Below are positions 31,718 through 40,556 of a stretch of DNA of 64,000 nt, piece by piece (within the stretch, counting starts at the first letter, position 1; each line of letters opens with the position of its first letter). The notes beneath the pieces were generated by a model. The model worked only from the letters and a program-made list of their open reading frames with translations, ran no database searches and had not been told where the DNA came from. This DNA comes from Antarctobacter albus (GTDB taxonomy: Bacteria > Pseudomonadota > Alphaproteobacteria > Rhodobacterales > Rhodobacteraceae). A program made the position numbers and the translations under genes. The stretch is taken from assembly GCF_900101505.1 (NCBI RefSeq), contig NZ_FMZI01000010.1, forward strand, positions 124,001-188,000, in the 5' to 3' direction.

Positions 31718-33397
31718 ATGCCCAGCGCATCGATGGAGGAATTCGAGGCCCTCCTTAATGAAAGCCTCGAAATGGACACGCCCGATGAGGGCACTGTCGT
31801 CAAAGGCAAGGTCATCGCGATCGAAGCGGGACAAGCCATCATCGACGTCGGCTACAAGATGGAAGGCCGTGTCGAGCTCAAGGAATTCGCGGAACCCGGT
31901 GAACAGCCCGACGTGAACGTCGGCGACGAGGTCGAGGTTTACCTGCGTGCCGCAGAAAACGCCCGTGGCGAAGCCGTCATCTCGCGCGAGATGGCCCGCC
32001 GCGAAGAAGCCTGGGACCGCCTGGAGAAGGCCTATGCCGACGACGCCCGCGTCGAAGGTGCCATCTTCGGCCGCGTCAAGGGTGGCTTCACCGTCGATCT
32101 CGGCGGCGCCGTGGCCTTCCTGCCCGGTTCGCAGGTCGATGTGCGCCCCGTGCGCGACGCCGGCCCGCTGATGGGTCTCAAGCAGCCGTTCCAGATCCTC
32201 AAGATGGACCGTCGCCGTGGCAACATCGTTGTCTCGCGCCGCGCGATCCTCGAAGAGAGCCGCGCCGAACAGCGCGCCGAGGTCATCGGCAAGCTGCAAG
32301 AGGGCGACGCGGTTGACGGCGTGGTCAAGAACATCACCGAGTACGGCGCCTTCGTCGACCTGGGCGGTGTGGACGGCCTGCTGCACGTCACCGACATGGC
32401 ATGGCGCCGTGTGAACCACCCCTCGGAGATCCTGTCGATCGGCGAGACCGTCAAGGTCCAGGTCATCAAGATCAACAAGGAAACCCACCGTATCAGCCTG
32501 GGCATGAAGCAGCTGCAGGAAGATCCGTGGGACCTGGTGGGCGTCAAGTACCCGCTGGCCTCTGTCCACAAGGGCCGCGTCACCAACATCACCGACTACG
32601 GCGCCTTCGTCGAGCTGGAGCCGGGTGTCGAAGGTCTGGTGCACGTTTCGGAAATGTCCTGGACCAAGAAGAACGTCCACCCGGGCAAGATCGTCTCCAC
32701 CTCGCAAGAGGTCGACGTCATGGTCCTGGAAATCGACAGCGCCAAGCGCCGCGTTTCGCTGGGTCTCAAGCAGACCATGCGCAACCCGTGGGAAGTCTTC
32801 TCCGAGACCCACCCGGAAGGCACGCAGGTCGAGGGCGAAGTCAAGAACATCACCGAATTCGGTCTGTTCATCGGCCTCGAAGGCGAGATCGACGGCATGG
32901 TCCACCTTTCGGACCTCAGCTGGGATCAGCGCGGCGAGGAAGCCATCCAGGAATACCGCAAGGGTGACGTGGTTCAGGCCGTTGTCTCCGAAGTGGACGT
33001 CGAGAAAGAGCGTATCTCGCTCTCGATCAAGGCCCTGGGCGGCGACAAGTTCGCCGATGCGGTTGGCGGCGTGAAGCGCGGCTCGATCGTGACCGTCGAG
33101 GTCACCGCGATCGAAGACGGCGGCATCGAGGTGGAATACGAAGGCATGAAGTCCTTCATCCGCCGCTCCGACCTGTCGCGTGACCGTGCCGAGCAGCGCC
33201 CCGAGCGTTTCTCGGTCGGCGACAAGGTCGACGTCCGCGTGACCAACATCGACAACAAGACCCGTCGTCTGGGTCTGTCGATCAAGGCACGCGAGATCGC
33301 CGAAGAGAAAGAGGCCGTCGAACAGTACGGTTCCTCCGACTCCGGTGCATCGCTGGGCGACATCCTGGGCGCCGCGCTCAAGTCCGGCGACGAGTGA
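31718..33397 (+). CDS. rpsA: 30S ribosomal protein S1
   Basis: RNA-binding protein that helps 30S subunits bind mRNA. 559 aa with six S1 (OB-fold) domains: the early ones are degenerate (residues about 20-90 and 105-170), and the later four are canonical (VDGVVKNITEYGAFVDLGG, HKGRVTNITDYGAFVELE, VEGEVKNITEFGLFIGLEG, then a diverged last domain). ATG 31718 gives the standard MxSASMEEFEALLNES start; the frame stays open 105 codons upstream but that is leader. Usually followed closely by ihfB in this group; here two small genes intervene. Confidence 0.97.
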   Translation: MPSASMEEFEALLNESLEMDTPDEGTVVKGKVIAIEAGQAIIDVGYKMEGRVELKEFAEPGEQPDVNVGDEVEVYLRAAENARGEAVISREMARREEAWDRLEKAYADDARVEGAIFGRVKGGFTVDLGGAVAFLPGSQVDVRPVRDAGPLMGLKQPFQILKMDRRRGNIVVSRRAILEESRAEQRAEVIGKLQEGDAVDGVVKNITEYGAFVDLGGVDGLLHVTDMAWRRVNHPSEILSIGETVKVQVIKINKETHRISLGMKQLQEDPWDLVGVKYPLASVHKGRVTNITDYGAFVELEPGVEGLVHVSEMSWTKKNVHPGKIVSTSQEVDVMVLEIDSAKRRVSLGLKQTMRNPWEVFSETHPEGTQVEGEVKNITEFGLFIGLEGEIDGMVHLSDLSWDQRGEEAIQEYRKGDVVQAVVSEVDVEKERISLSIKALGGDKFADAVGGVKRGSIVTVEVTAIEDGGIEVEYEGMKSFIRRSDLSRDRAEQRPERFSVGDKVDVRVTNIDNKTRRLGLSIKAREIAEEKEAVEQYGSSDSGASLGDILGAALKSGDE

Positions 33398-33428
33398 TCG
33401 TCGCACGGCCTTTGGGCTGAAAAGAATC

Positions 33429-33459
33429 AGGGCCCCCGCAATCGCGGGGGCCTTTTTTG
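33429..33459 (+). terminator. Rho-independent terminator of rpsA
   Basis: Perfect arms GGCCCCCGC (33431-33439) and GCGGGGGCC (33444-33452) followed by six T. Confidence 0.95.
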
Positions 33460-33518
33460 TTGCGGCTTGCACGCTCCGGGACGGACGTTAGGCTCGGGCC
33501 CGGCAACAGGGGGTATCC

Positions 33519-33947
33519 ATGCGGGCAGGTGGACTGGATCTGAGCGGCGACTGGACCGGCGTCTATGACTACGGCCAGGACGGGGACGGATCAGTCCCCT
33601 TTGCCGCGACGCTCTTTGACGTGGGCGGGGTGATCTGGGGCACGACGCTGGAACCCAATACATTCGCCCCGGACGCGGGCGCCGAGCTGGAGGCCGAGAT
33701 CAGCGGCAGCCGCAGCGGTCACGAGGTGCATTTCCGCAAGGCCTACCTTGGCCGCCCCAGTCATGGCGAAGACCCGGTGCATTATACCGGCCATGTCTCT
33801 GCGGACGGCAACCGGATCGAGGGCAACTGGACAATCCGCGCTCTGGGCCTGTTCCTGTCGGGGCCTTTCGTGATGAACCGTATCAAGGGCGCCGCGGCCC
33901 GCGCTCGTCTTGGCGCCCGTGCGGGCGAAACGGTCGAGGTCTTTTGA
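33519..33947 (+). CDS. Hypothetical protein
   Basis: A 142-aa cytosolic protein (start MRAGGLDLSGDWTGVYDYG) with alternating hydrophobic residues suggesting a small beta-barrel: PFAATLFDVGGVIWGTTLE, GHEVHFRKAYLGRP, VHYTGHVSADGNRIEGNWTI. The pattern G-x-W-x-G at the N terminus and IEGNW near the end suggests a lipocalin/avidin-like closed barrel, but I cannot assign a family. Start uncertain. Lies after the rpsA terminator, so separately transcribed. Confidence 0.6.
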   Translation: MRAGGLDLSGDWTGVYDYGQDGDGSVPFAATLFDVGGVIWGTTLEPNTFAPDAGAELEAEISGSRSGHEVHFRKAYLGRPSHGEDPVHYTGHVSADGNRIEGNWTIRALGLFLSGPFVMNRIKGAAARARLGARAGETVEVF

Positions 33948-34025
33948 ACGCGATGCAGGAAAGGCTCGCCTTCCTGTCGCGGGTTTGCTTTGCTCGGACG
34001 GCGAGTCGGTGCTGGAGGTGATGCG

Positions 34026-34358
34026 ATGCGCAGGATGACGGGGCGGGTTGTGGCCTTCTGTATGCTGGCGATCCTGTGCGGGCCAGTGCTGGCCCAGGAT
34101 CAGATCGTGATCCCGGATGAGGACACGCGTTTCATTCAGGAAGCCCCCACCGGCGGCGGAACCGGCCTGACCATGCGCGCGGTGACGGTCAAGGATCAGA
34201 ACCAGCTGCGCGGCGCCTTCGGCGACAAGTGGCAGCCCGACGAGGTCCGTGCCCGGGCGGCGCAGGTCTGTGCGGAGGCGGGTATGCGGCTGGTCTATTT
34301 CCAGCCCGGAAACAGGGACTCCAAGGGGCGCACGCAATTCGCGGCGGTGTGCCAGTAG
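34026..34358 (+). CDS. Small exported protein, unknown function
   Basis: A 110-aa protein with a signal peptide (MRRMTGRVVAFCMLAILCGPVLAQ). Mature part contains two Cys (QVCAEAG and the C-terminal AVCQ), likely a disulfide, and GDKWQPDEVRARAAQVCAEAGMRLVYF. ATG 34026 follows GGAGGTGATGCG. No family recognised. Downstream 34359-34578 (220 bp) has no gene and should hold the ihfB promoter. Confidence 0.7.
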   Translation: MRRMTGRVVAFCMLAILCGPVLAQDQIVIPDEDTRFIQEAPTGGGTGLTMRAVTVKDQNQLRGAFGDKWQPDEVRARAAQVCAEAGMRLVYFQPGNRDSKGRTQFAAVCQ

Positions 34359-34578
34359 GTGCCGGGCGCCCCGAATCGCGTGAATTGCATTCGGTCGATA
34401 CGGCGCCGCGCGGCGCCGAACACGGCACCATTCGCTGCCGAAACGGGCGGAAATCAGCGCAAAGCGCGGAAAAACATGGGTTTTCCCCGAAAATGCACGG
34501 TTCCCGTTTGATCCTGCCCCGCGTATAGTTTGGCTGAAATAACAAGGCCAAGGCCGATTCCACCGGGGGGCGTGGGGG

Positions 34579-34860
34579 ATGATCAGATCCGAATTGATCC
34601 AGAAGATTGCAGACGAAAACCCGCATCTGTATCAGCGTGATGTGGAGAGGATCGTGAACACGATCTTCGACGAGATCACCAATGCCATGTCCCGGGGCGA
34701 CCGGGTCGAGCTGCGGGGCTTCGGGGCCTTTTCGGTCAAGAAGCGGGACGCGCGCGTCGGGCGGAACCCCCGAACGGGAGAGTCAGTCCAGGTCGAGGAA
34801 AAGCACGTTCCCTTCTTCAAGACCGGCAAGCTCCTGCGCGACCGCCTGAACGGAAAGTAA
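34579..34860 (+). CDS. ihfB: Integration host factor subunit beta
   Basis: DNA-bending nucleoid protein, 93 aa, pairing with IHF-alpha. Family features: [19 protein letters not shown], then [17 protein letters not shown], and the beta-arm [14 protein letters not shown] with the minor-groove proline. Start ATG 34579. Separated by 3 bp from lapA, so the two are one unit. Confidence 0.97.
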   Translation: MIRSELIQKIADENPHLYQRDVERIVNTIFDEITNAMSRGDRVELRGFGAFSVKKRDARVGRNPRTGESVQVEEKHVPFFKTGKLLRDRLNGK

Positions 34861-34863
34861 TCC

Positions 34864-35223
34864 ATGCGCTACATCCGCTATGCCATTTATGCCGCTGTGC
34901 TCATTGTCCTGACGGTCATCTGCGTGGCGAACCTGCAATGGGTGACACTGAACACCCTGCCCGAGGGGCTGGCGCGCATCCCGCAACTGGGCTGGCTGGC
35001 CTATTCGGTCGACGTGCCGTTGTTCGCGGTGGCGCTGGGCTTCCTGGTGCTGGGCTGGGTGCTGGGCGAGGTCTTTGAATGGCTGCGCGAGTACAAGTAC
35101 CGTGCCGAGGCTTCGGCCAAGAAGACCGAGGTGCGCAAGCTGGAACGCCAGCTGAAGAAGACCCAGGCCGAGCGCGACAAGGACAAGGACGAGGTCCTGG
35201 CGATCCTCGACCAGGCCAGCTGA
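34864..35223 (+). CDS. lapA: LapA-family (DUF1049) membrane protein
   Basis: A 119-aa protein with two membrane segments (IYAAVLIVLTVICVANLQW; VPLFAVALGFLVLGWVLGEVF), then a charged coiled-coil tail (KKTEVRKLERQLKKTQAERDKDKDE). This is the LapA pattern; in E. coli LapA/LapB control LPS assembly via LpxC turnover. The partner LapB is not in the window. The ihfB-lapA pairing is, to my memory, common in proteobacteria. Confidence 0.85.
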   Translation: MRYIRYAIYAAVLIVLTVICVANLQWVTLNTLPEGLARIPQLGWLAYSVDVPLFAVALGFLVLGWVLGEVFEWLREYKYRAEASAKKTEVRKLERQLKKTQAERDKDKDEVLAILDQAS

Positions 35224-35321
35224 GCGCTGGTGTCGCGTGGGGGAGGGGGCGCTGCCCCCTCTTGGCCTGACGGCCAATTCACCCCAGGGTGTATTTTTAC
35301 CAAGAAGAAACAGGGGCTTGG

Positions 35322-35984
35322 ATGGCGGACGTCCGGGTAAAGATCTGTGGCCTGACGCGGCCCGGGGACATGGAGATGGTCGCCGGGGCGGGGGCGAGCT
35401 ATGCGGGCCTCGTGTTCTTTGGCAAGAGCCCGCGCAACGTGACGCCCGAGGTGGCGCGGGACCTGGCGCTGGAGGCGCCGGTGGGGCTGGCCAAGGTCGG
35501 CCTCATGGTGAACCCGACGGATGAGTTTCTGGACGAGGTCATGCGGCTGGTGCCGCTGGACATGGTGCAGTTGCACGGCGCCGAGACGCCGGAGCGGGTG
35601 GTGGAGGTGCGCGCGCGCTGGGGGCTGCCGGTGATGAAGGCGGTGGGCGTGGGCGCAGCCGAGGACCTGGAAAAACTGGCTGTTTATCAGAAGGTTGCCG
35701 ATCAGATCCTGGTGGATGCCAAGCCGCCCAAGGGGGCGGATCTGCCGGGCGGAAACGGGCTGGCCTTTGACTGGAAACTGATCGCCGGGCGGCGTTGGTC
35801 GCGGCCCTGGATGCTGGCGGGCGGGCTGACGCCGGAGAACGTGGGCCTGGCCGTGGCGATGACCGGCACGGCGCAGGTGGATGTTTCTTCGGGGGTCGAA
35901 AGCGCGCCGGGGATCAAGGATGCGGGTAAGGTCCGCGCCTTTGTCGAAGCCGCCAAAGGGGCAGAGGCGGCGCCACGCCTCTAG
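35322..35984 (+). CDS. trpF: Phosphoribosylanthranilate isomerase
   Basis: TIM-barrel isomerase of tryptophan synthesis, acting on N-(5-phosphoribosyl)anthranilate. 220 aa; [15 protein letters not shown] holds the catalytic Cys, [11 protein letters not shown] follows, DAKPPKG is the conserved loop holding the catalytic Asp, and [11 protein letters not shown] and [15 protein letters not shown] form the phosphate-binding end. Start MADVRVK (35322). Usually followed by trpB in this group; here the trpF end meets pyrD convergently instead. Confidence 0.95.
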   Translation: MADVRVKICGLTRPGDMEMVAGAGASYAGLVFFGKSPRNVTPEVARDLALEAPVGLAKVGLMVNPTDEFLDEVMRLVPLDMVQLHGAETPERVVEVRARWGLPVMKAVGVGAAEDLEKLAVYQKVADQILVDAKPPKGADLPGGNGLAFDWKLIAGRRWSRPWMLAGGLTPENVGLAVAMTGTAQVDVSSGVESAPGIKDAGKVRAFVEAAKGAEAAPRL

Positions 35985-35992
35985 CCCGCAGG

Positions 35993-36041
35993 TTTGTACA
36001 AAACGTACGTTTTGTACGTCGATTCCAGCATTTTGTACAAA
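35993..36041. repeat. Cluster of TTTGTACAAA palindromes between trpF and pyrD
   Basis: TTTGTACAAA at 35993-36002, a 22-bp perfect palindrome GTACAAAACGTACGTTTTGTAC at 35996-36017, and a third TTTGTACAAA at 36032-36041. The cluster lies in the 84-bp space between the convergent trpF and pyrD stops and is far more A/T-rich than its surroundings. It is not a classical GC-rich terminator; protein binding is likely. Confidence 0.7.
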
Positions 36042-36068
36042 GCGGTAAGGCCGCGTTAACCGCGGGTG

Positions 36069-37127
36069 TCACAGCCAGGCCACGCGCCCCGTTCCGACCG
36101 CCTCGGCCACGGAGGTGAAGCCGTCCCGTTGCAGCAATGCGTCCAGTCCCAAGGCGATCTCCTGCACCAGGCTGAGACCGCCGTAGACAAGCGCGGTGTA
36201 GAGCTGCACGACGCTGGCGCCGGCGCGGATCTTTTCATAGGCCTGTTCGGCAGAGCCGATGCCGCCGACACCCACCAGTGGCAGCTTGCCCTCGGTCAGT
36301 TGTGACAGCCGGGCCAGCACGCGGGTGGAGCGATCAAAGAGCGGCTGGCCGGAGAGGCCGCCGGTCTCTGACGCGTGGCGAGAGCGCAGCCCGGCGCGGG
36401 ACAGGGTGGTGTTGGTGGCAATCACCCCCGCGACACCCGAGGAAAGCGCGACCTCGGCCACGTCGGCCAGTTCGGCGTCGTCCAGATCCGGCGCGATCTT
36501 GAGAAAGACCGGCACCGGGCGGACCAGCTCGTCCCGGGCCTGCATCACGCCCGCCAGCAGGGCGGAAAGCGCCGCCTTGCCCTGCAGGTCACGCAGTTTC
36601 TCGGTGTTGGGAGAGCTGACGTTGACGGTGGCGAAATCCACGTCGGCGCCGCAATGGGTCAGGACGCGGGCGAAATCGCCGGCGCGGTCCTCGCTGTCCT
36701 TGTTGGCGCCCAGGTTGAGGCCCAGCACCAGGTCGCGCGGGCGGGATTTCAGCCGGGCGCCGATCGCCTCCATCCCCTCGTTGTTGAAGCCGAAACGGTT
36801 GATCGCGGCGCGGTCCTCGGTCAGGCGAAAGAGGCGCGGGCGCGGGTTGCCGGGCTGGGGCCGGGGCGTGGCGGCGCCGACCTCGACAAAGCCGAAGCCC
36901 GCGCGGGAGAGCCCCCGCAGCGCGGTGGCGTTCTTGTCGAACCCGGCGGCCAGGCCGACCGGGTTGGGCAGGTCGAGCCCGGCCAGTGAACAGCGCAGCC
37001 GGTCGGAGGTGACCACGCCGGGCGCATGAGCCGCCCCGGCCTGCAGCGCCTTGAGCGCAAGCCCGTGGGCGGTTTCCGGGTCGATCCGGTGCAGGGCGGC
37101 CAGTCCGATCCGTTCCAGCGGGGTCAT
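36069..37127 (-). CDS. pyrD: Dihydroorotate dehydrogenase (quinone), class 2
   Basis: FMN enzyme of pyrimidine synthesis at the inner membrane, passing electrons from dihydroorotate to ubiquinone. 352 aa; the class 2 N-terminal helix ([14 protein letters not shown]) precedes [16 protein letters not shown] and [25 protein letters not shown]; the catalytic Ser is in [25 protein letters not shown] and [17 protein letters not shown] bind FMN. Its ATG overlaps the DUF952 stop by one base. Confidence 0.96.
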   Translation of the reverse strand: MTPLERIGLAALHRIDPETAHGLALKALQAGAAHAPGVVTSDRLRCSLAGLDLPNPVGLAAGFDKNATALRGLSRAGFGFVEVGAATPRPQPGNPRPRLFRLTEDRAAINRFGFNNEGMEAIGARLKSRPRDLVLGLNLGANKDSEDRAGDFARVLTHCGADVDFATVNVSSPNTEKLRDLQGKAALSALLAGVMQARDELVRPVPVFLKIAPDLDDAELADVAEVALSSGVAGVIATNTTLSRAGLRSRHASETGGLSGQPLFDRSTRVLARLSQLTEGKLPLVGVGGIGSAEQAYEKIRAGASVVQLYTALVYGGLSLVQEIALGLDALLQRDGFTSVAEAVGTGRVAWL

Positions 37128-37465
37128 CAGTGCATCTCCGCCGGAAAGACGTGGCCGTCGGGGCCCAGCGGCAGCGGTTTGTGCCATTGCACGTCAGAGA
37201 GGCGCAGGGGCGCGTAGAGATGCGGGAACAGCGCGTCGCCGCGCGAGACCTCCCATTTCAGGGCCTCGCCCAGGGTGTCGGCCTCGAGCGCCAGCAGGAC
37301 CAGCCCCTCTTCGCCCGCGAAATGTTTGGCCGCGGTGCCGCGCGCCTGGTCGGCGGTGGAGAAATGCACATAGCCGTCGGCCACGTCGATGGGCGCACCG
37401 GCGGTTTCGCCCTGTGCCCGCAGCGCCGCCCATTCGTCGGCCCGGAGGATCTTGTATATCAGCAT
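37127..37465 (-). CDS. DUF952-family protein
   Basis: A 112-aa protein beginning [16 protein letters not shown], with the DUF952 hallmarks [18 protein letters not shown] and [14 protein letters not shown]. Structural similarity of DUF952 to ADP-ribosyltransferase-like folds has been suggested, but function is unknown. Its TGA overlaps the pyrD ATG, so they are translationally coupled; this pairing recurs in Rhodobacterales to my memory. ATG 37465. Confidence 0.9.
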   Translation of the reverse strand: MLIYKILRADEWAALRAQGETAGAPIDVADGYVHFSTADQARGTAAKHFAGEEGLVLLALEADTLGEALKWEVSRGDALFPHLYAPLRLSDVQWHKPLPLGPDGHVFPAEMH

Positions 37466-37538
37466 GGGGGCAGTGATGCCGCGCCCCCCGGCAAGGGTCA
37501 AGCGGCCAGTCGGCAAGGGCCGCGCGGCAATTCAATGC

Positions 37539-37557
37539 AGGGGCGTCATGCCCCTGT
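37539..37557. other. Short hairpin upstream of the 5'-nucleotidase gene
   Basis: CAGGGGC and GCCCCTG enclose GTCAT, 100 bp before the nucleotidase start and divergent from DUF952. No T-tract; role unknown. Confidence 0.3.
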
Positions 37558-37656
37558 CACCGGGCGCGGGCTACCCATACGTCAGGCTTTGACTCCGGCC
37601 TCGCGCCGGGGCAGGCTTTGGGCATTCAACAAAAAAACCTGACGGAGAGGTTTCCC

Positions 37657-39213
37657 ATGACGCGTACACTGATGAGCGGTGCTGCCGCGCTTGCCCTGAT
37701 GGCAAGTGCCGCGCAGGCCGACTATTCCCTGACCATCCTGCACACCAACGATTTCCACGCCCGGTTCGAGCCGGTCAGCAAGTACGATTCGGGCTGTTCG
37801 TCCGAGGACAACGACGAGGGCAAGTGCTTTGGTGGCTCGGCCCGGCTGATCACCGCGATCAACGAGGCCAAGGCACGCACCAACAACCATATCCTAGTGG
37901 ACGGTGGCGACCAGTTCCAGGGCACGCTGTTCTACACCTACTACAAGGGCAAGCTGGCCGCCGAGATGATGAACCTGATGGGCTACGACGCGATGACCGT
38001 GGGCAACCACGAATTCGACGACGGCCCCGAGGTGCTGCGCGGCTTCATGGATGCGGTCGAGTTCCCGGTGCTGATGTCGAACGCCGATGTCTCGGGCGAG
38101 CCGCTGCTGGCGGACGCGCTGATGAAATCCACCGTGATCGAGCGCGGCGGCGAAAAGCTGGGCCTGATCGGGCTGACGCCGCAGGACACGGATGAGCTGG
38201 CCAGCCCCGGCGACAACATCATCTTCACCGATCCGTCGGACGCGGTGCAGGGCGAGGTCGACAAGCTGACCGAGATGGGCGTGAACAAGATCATCGTCCT
38301 GTCGCACTCGGGCTATGGCGTCGACCAGACGGTCGCCGCGAACACCACCGGCGTCGACGTGATCGTGGGCGGCCATTCCAACACCCTGCTGGGCGAGATG
38401 GACGGCGCGGCGGGCGCCTATCCGACCGTGGTGAACGGCGTGCAGATCGTGCAGGCCTATGCCTACGGCAAGTACCTGGGCGAGCTGAACGTGACCTTCA
38501 ACGACGCGGGCGAGGTGATCTCTGCCTCGGGCGGGCCGCTGTTGATCGACGCCGCCGTGGCCGAGGATGGTGACGTCAAGGCGCGCATCGCCGAGGCGGC
38601 CAAGCCGCTGGACGAGATCCGCAACAAGGTGGTGGCCGAGGCTGCCGAGGCCATCGAGGGCAACCGCGATGTCTGCCGGGCGATGGAATGCTCGATGGGC
38701 AACCTGGTGGCGGATGCCATGCTGGACCGGGTCAAGGACCAGGGCATCGACGTGGCCATCGCCAACAGCGGCGGGTTGCGCGCCTCGATCGACGCGGGTG
38801 AGGTGACGATGGGCGAGGTGCTGACCGTGCTGCCGTTCCAGAACACGCTGTCGACCTTCCAGATCACCGGCGCGACGCTGGTCGAGGCGCTGGAAAACGG
38901 TGTCAGCCAGATCGAGGAAGGCGCGGGCCGCTTCCCGCAGGTCGCGGGCATGACCTTTACCGTCGATCCCTCGGCAGAGCCGGGCAGCCGGATTTCCGAT
39001 GTCATGGTCGGCGGTACGCCGGTCGAGATGGACAAGCTGTATGGCGCGGTGTCGAACAACTACGTCCGCAATGGCGGCGACGGTTACGCGATGTTCAAGG
39101 ACGCGCAGAATGCCTATGACTTCGGCCCCGACCTGGCCGATGTGACCGCCGAGTACCTGGCCAAGGAAGGGCCGTACCAGCCCTATACCGATGGCCGCAT
39201 CACCATGAAGTAA
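37657..39213 (+). CDS. Exported 5'-nucleotidase / UshA-like metallophosphatase
   Basis: A 518-aa periplasmic phosphohydrolase. Signal peptide MTRTLMSGAAALALMASAAQA, then the dimetal domain: TILHTNDFHARFEP, LVDGGDQFQGTLF, VGNHEFDDG, LSHSGYGVD and VGGHSN. The C-terminal substrate domain (residues about 345-518) shows AIANSGGLRASIDAGEV and LPFQNTLSTFQITG, then NYVRNGGDGYAMF, the nucleobase-stacking region. It probably releases phosphate from external nucleotides; two Cys pairs suggest disulfides. ATG 37657 has GGAGAGG upstream. Monocistronic, with its own terminator. Confidence 0.92.
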   Translation: MTRTLMSGAAALALMASAAQADYSLTILHTNDFHARFEPVSKYDSGCSSEDNDEGKCFGGSARLITAINEAKARTNNHILVDGGDQFQGTLFYTYYKGKLAAEMMNLMGYDAMTVGNHEFDDGPEVLRGFMDAVEFPVLMSNADVSGEPLLADALMKSTVIERGGEKLGLIGLTPQDTDELASPGDNIIFTDPSDAVQGEVDKLTEMGVNKIIVLSHSGYGVDQTVAANTTGVDVIVGGHSNTLLGEMDGAAGAYPTVVNGVQIVQAYAYGKYLGELNVTFNDAGEVISASGGPLLIDAAVAEDGDVKARIAEAAKPLDEIRNKVVAEAAEAIEGNRDVCRAMECSMGNLVADAMLDRVKDQGIDVAIANSGGLRASIDAGEVTMGEVLTVLPFQNTLSTFQITGATLVEALENGVSQIEEGAGRFPQVAGMTFTVDPSAEPGSRISDVMVGGTPVEMDKLYGAVSNNYVRNGGDGYAMFKDAQNAYDFGPDLADVTAEYLAKEGPYQPYTDGRITMK

Positions 39214-39236
39214 GCGGCGTCTCGCGCCACGTGCAG

Positions 39237-39266
39237 GGCCGTCCCCGTCCGGGGGCGGCCTTTTTC
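39237..39266 (+). terminator. Rho-independent terminator of the nucleotidase gene
   Basis: GGCCGTCCCCG pairs with CGGGGGCGGCC through one G-T pair and is followed by TTTTTC. Confidence 0.92.
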
Positions 39267-39267
39267 G

Positions 39268-39546
39268 TCACTTGGGCGTGTCCGTGGTGACGGTGACCTG
39301 CGGGGGCTGCCCCGGTGCCTGGCGGATCGTGATGTGCAGGCCGTCCCTGTGCCAGCTTTTGGGGGTCCTGCCGGGGGCAAATCCCGCGTCCGCCAGAAGG
39401 TGCGGGGCGGTTTCCGCGATGCGGGCAAGGTCGCGGCGCATCTGGCGATCCCGGTGCCATTGGGTCAGGAAACGTGCTGTTTTTCTGATCCAGTGGGAGT
39501 CCCCTGCGGGCAGGGAAACGGGGCGGAGGCTGGTCGTGGTCTGCAT
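39268..39546 (-). CDS. Small basic protein divergent from LysR
   Basis: A 92-aa protein (MQTTTSLRPVSLPAGDSH...) with a basic amphipathic helix (WIRKTARFLTQWHRDRQMRRDLARIAET) followed by APHLLADAGF, which loosely resembles the DUF1127 ending (…LxDIGL). It lies divergent from a GcvA-type LysR gene across 116 bp, the same arrangement as the 37-aa gene at 6.4 kb. Probably the LysR target; function unknown. Confidence 0.65.
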   Translation of the reverse strand: MQTTTSLRPVSLPAGDSHWIRKTARFLTQWHRDRQMRRDLARIAETAPHLLADAGFAPGRTPKSWHRDGLHITIRQAPGQPPQVTVTTDTPK

Positions 39547-39662
39547 GATGGAGCCTGCTTCGTGGCCTGTATACTTGATCCCAGTCTGGTGTTTTGCCTG
39601 CTTGTGCGCAAACCAGGCTTTCTCTTATCATGAGTCAGGAAAACTGATCCTGCAGGTCCAAG

Positions 39663-40553
39663 ATGCCAAAACTGCCCCCGCTCAACGCCCTGCGCGCCTT
39701 TGAGGCCGCCGCCCGCCACGAGGGGTTCATCGGCGCGGCGGAGGAACTGCATGTCACGCGGGGGGCCGTCAGCCGGCATGTCAAGCTGCTGGAGGATCAT
39801 CTGGGCGTGCCGCTGTTCCGGCGCCATGCGCAGGGGGTCAGCCTGTCCGAGGCGGGGCGGCGGTTCTTGCCGGTGCTGACCGAGAGCTTTGCCCGTATCG
39901 CCGCCGAGGCAGAGCGGATCGCCTCGGATGCCTCGGACCTGCATATCATCTGCCCGCCCGCCACCTCGATCCGCTGGCTGCTGCCGCGTCTGGACGGGTT
40001 CCGCCAGTGTCACCCCGAGATCCGGGTGCGGCTGACCACGGATTTTCACTGTGACATGAAGTTCGACGGGCTGGAGTATGACCTTGGGTTCTCGCTCGAG
40101 AACCAGCCCACCCGGGCGCCGAACATCGCAGTCCAGAACCTGTTCGATGTGCGCATGTCCCCGGCCTGTTCACCTGCCTACCTGGCCAGCCATCCGCTGG
40201 AAAGGCCCGAGGACCTTGCGCGGGCAGATCTGCTGCACGAGACACCGCGGCACGGGGACTGGACCGATTGGCTGGCAACCTATCCCGTTGAAGGGGTCGA
40301 TCCGGCGCAGGGGCATGATTTCGCCAACCTCGACCTCGCCACGCGGGCGGCGGTGATGGGGGCCGGTGTGGTCATGGCGGACATGGTGTTGTGCCGCGAC
40401 GAGCTGGAGGCCGGAACGCTGGTGCTGCCTTTTCCCGAGATGGTCAGCGGGTCGCCGCTGGGCGGGATCTGCCTGCTGGGCATGGCGGACAAGTGGGACC
40501 TGCCAAAGGTGCGGCTGTTCCGCGAGTGGGTGGCAGAGGAGGCGGCGGGGTGA
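39663..40553 (+). CDS. GcvA-type LysR-family transcriptional regulator
   Basis: A 296-aa LysR regulator: N-terminal wHTH (LPPLNALRAFEAAARHEGFIGAAEELHVTRGAVSRHVKLLE), then the effector-binding domain with GLEYDLGFSLE and an AVMGAGVVMADMVLCRDELE hinge. Same subgroup as the regulator at 5.4 kb but clearly distinct. Divergent from the 92-aa gene. Its stop is 3 bp from the end of the ABC exporter gene on the other strand. Confidence 0.92.
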   Translation: MPKLPPLNALRAFEAAARHEGFIGAAEELHVTRGAVSRHVKLLEDHLGVPLFRRHAQGVSLSEAGRRFLPVLTESFARIAAEAERIASDASDLHIICPPATSIRWLLPRLDGFRQCHPEIRVRLTTDFHCDMKFDGLEYDLGFSLENQPTRAPNIAVQNLFDVRMSPACSPAYLASHPLERPEDLARADLLHETPRHGDWTDWLATYPVEGVDPAQGHDFANLDLATRAAVMGAGVVMADMVLCRDELEAGTLVLPFPEMVSGSPLGGICLLGMADKWDLPKVRLFREWVAEEAAG

Positions 40554-40556
40554 GCC

